In this document: one piece after another, positions 63,464 to 64,000 of the stretch | Layout of the letters: every line of letters begins with the position of its first letter | Position numbering within the stretch: the stretch's first letter is position 1 | Source of the DNA: Candidatus Poribacteria bacterium | Lineage (GTDB): Bacteria; Poribacteria; WGA-4E; WGA-3G | NCBI GenBank assembly: GCA_003635315.1 | Contig: PYJD01000016.1 | Location: 44,751-108,750 of the forward strand | Reading direction: 5' to 3' | DNA: 64,000 nucleotides | Notes under the pieces: generated by a model | The model's database searches: none | Told to the model about the DNA's origin: nothing | The model's input: the letters and a program-made list of their open reading frames with translations, nothing else | Position numbers and translations under genes: made by a program

Positions 63464-64000
63464 TCATGCGTAGACAACATCCTTTAATGCCATCAACTTT
63501 CGTCCTAAACATTTATTCAAGAAAACACCGAGTGTAAAACCTCCAAACTTATTGCTGAATCGTGTCAGCATTCCCCAATGCGTACGGGCGCGTATCCGGG
63601 ATATATGAAACTGCTGCGTGAGTTGACTAATCGTTGTCTCTACACGCCTCCTCATTTTACTATGGAGTTTACGAAAATCTGATGGATATTGTTTTGTCTG
63701 GTTCTTACGACGTGTCGGTAATAAACAGACATTATATGTTTCAAGTAATTCTAACTCAAGTTCTTCGCTAATATACCCTCTGTCTCCGAGGATAATAGGA
63801 TAAGTGCCACGCTCACAGAAGAAAGGGAGCACTTCTCTATCATCTGTATCAGCCGGGGCTATTGCAAAGTCAACAGGGAGTCCATAAGAGGTCGTGATGA
63901 TATTCCCACGAAATCCGAAGTAAGTGTCAAGTGCTTTTGTCACACACTTTCCATAAGCGGCCAAGGTGCCGTTGCCATCAGCACATTTGAGAGGGGATGT
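63464..64000 (-). CDS. IS982-family transposase, 5' part beyond the window
   Basis: The frame runs off the right edge (178 codons seen). The sequence YFGFRGNIITTSYGLPVDFA, LGDRGYISEELELELLE, LLPTRRKNQTKQYPSDFRKL and RRRVETTISQLTQQFHISRI are hallmarks of the DDE transposase of IS982 elements: the middle Asp in GDRGY and the Glu in RRVETT. Reading upstream continues SPLKCADGNGT without a stop. I could not find the inverted terminal repeat in 63325-63463, so the element boundary is undefined. Confidence 0.88.
   Translation of the reverse strand, partial: TSPLKCADGNGTLAAYGKCVTKALDTYFGFRGNIITTSYGLPVDFAIAPADTDDREVLPFFCERGTYPIILGDRGYISEELELELLETYNVCLLPTRRKNQTKQYPSDFRKLHSKMRRRVETTISQLTQQFHISRIRARTHWGMLTRFSNKFGGFTLGVFLNKCLGRKLMALKDVVYA

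Overview
The window reads as an AT-rich chromosome segment from an uncultured bacterium. I infer Candidatus Poribacteria or a close relative. The basis is the combination of several formylglycine-type sulfatases, three phytanoyl-CoA-dioxygenase-like proteins, large secreted proteins ending in the FlgD-Ig-like 'NYPNPF...W-DG-...SG-YFY' tail, a PorV/PorQ-like porin, and cohesin and dockerin modules. No 16S rRNA or other decisive taxonomic marker is present, so this placement is inference.

Layout. 1-5624 (+): core translation cluster, NusA tail - ylxR - infB - DUF503 - rbfA - nrnA - ribF; truB is not at its usual place. 5707-8159 (-): ThuA-like protein, zinc dehydrogenase and a CDP-alcohol phosphatidyltransferase. 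8423-14746 (+): a catabolic-looking run, Gfo/Idh oxidoreductase - sulfatase - PhyH-like dioxygenase - sulfatase - lactonase-like propeller. It faces a DCL/DUF3223 protein and a third sulfatase on the minus strand. 17062-18366: non-coding, holding a 410-bp dispersed repeat and a MITE-like element. 18367-21443 (-): TPR/DUF3857/transglutaminase lipoprotein and a MazG-like hydrolase. 22176-29636 (+): cohesin/VWA secreted protein, PhyH-like enzyme, lipoprotein, MetE-like methyltransferase, small membrane protein and TauE/SafE exporter. 29666-41599 (-): a 3094-residue Ig-repeat surface protein, a PorV-like porin and a LysM/coiled-coil protein in one apparent operon closed by a strong terminator, then a shrunken AccA-like protein. 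42234-42974 (+): third PhyH-like enzyme. 43047-48006 (-): heme operon hemE - MBL/TPR protein - hemH - hemY. 48083-54301 (-): Uma2-like protein, membrane proteins, a second dehydrogenase, a second copy of the 410-bp repeat, and an FG-GAP/UnbV/dockerin protein. 54395-58570 (-): tRNA-Thr/Tyr/Gly/Thr - rpmG - tRNA-Trp - secE - nusG - rplK - rplA - L10 leader - rplJ - rplL. 58751-63324: rpoZ, mqnC, ppiD-like and an OGG1-type glycosylase. 63464-64000 (-): partial IS982-family transposase.

How the genes may work together. The sulfatases, Gfo/Idh and zinc dehydrogenases, ThuA protein and lactonase suggest breakdown of sulfated sugars. MqnC implies menaquinone made by the futalosine route, and hemEHY gives late heme synthesis. 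The giant protein/PorV/LysM operon, with the cohesin- and dockerin-bearing proteins elsewhere in the window, points to a cell-surface display or assembly system. I consider it the most interesting candidate system here. The intergenic DNA is rich in short palindromic repeat families, and two heme genes take their stop codons from such repeats.
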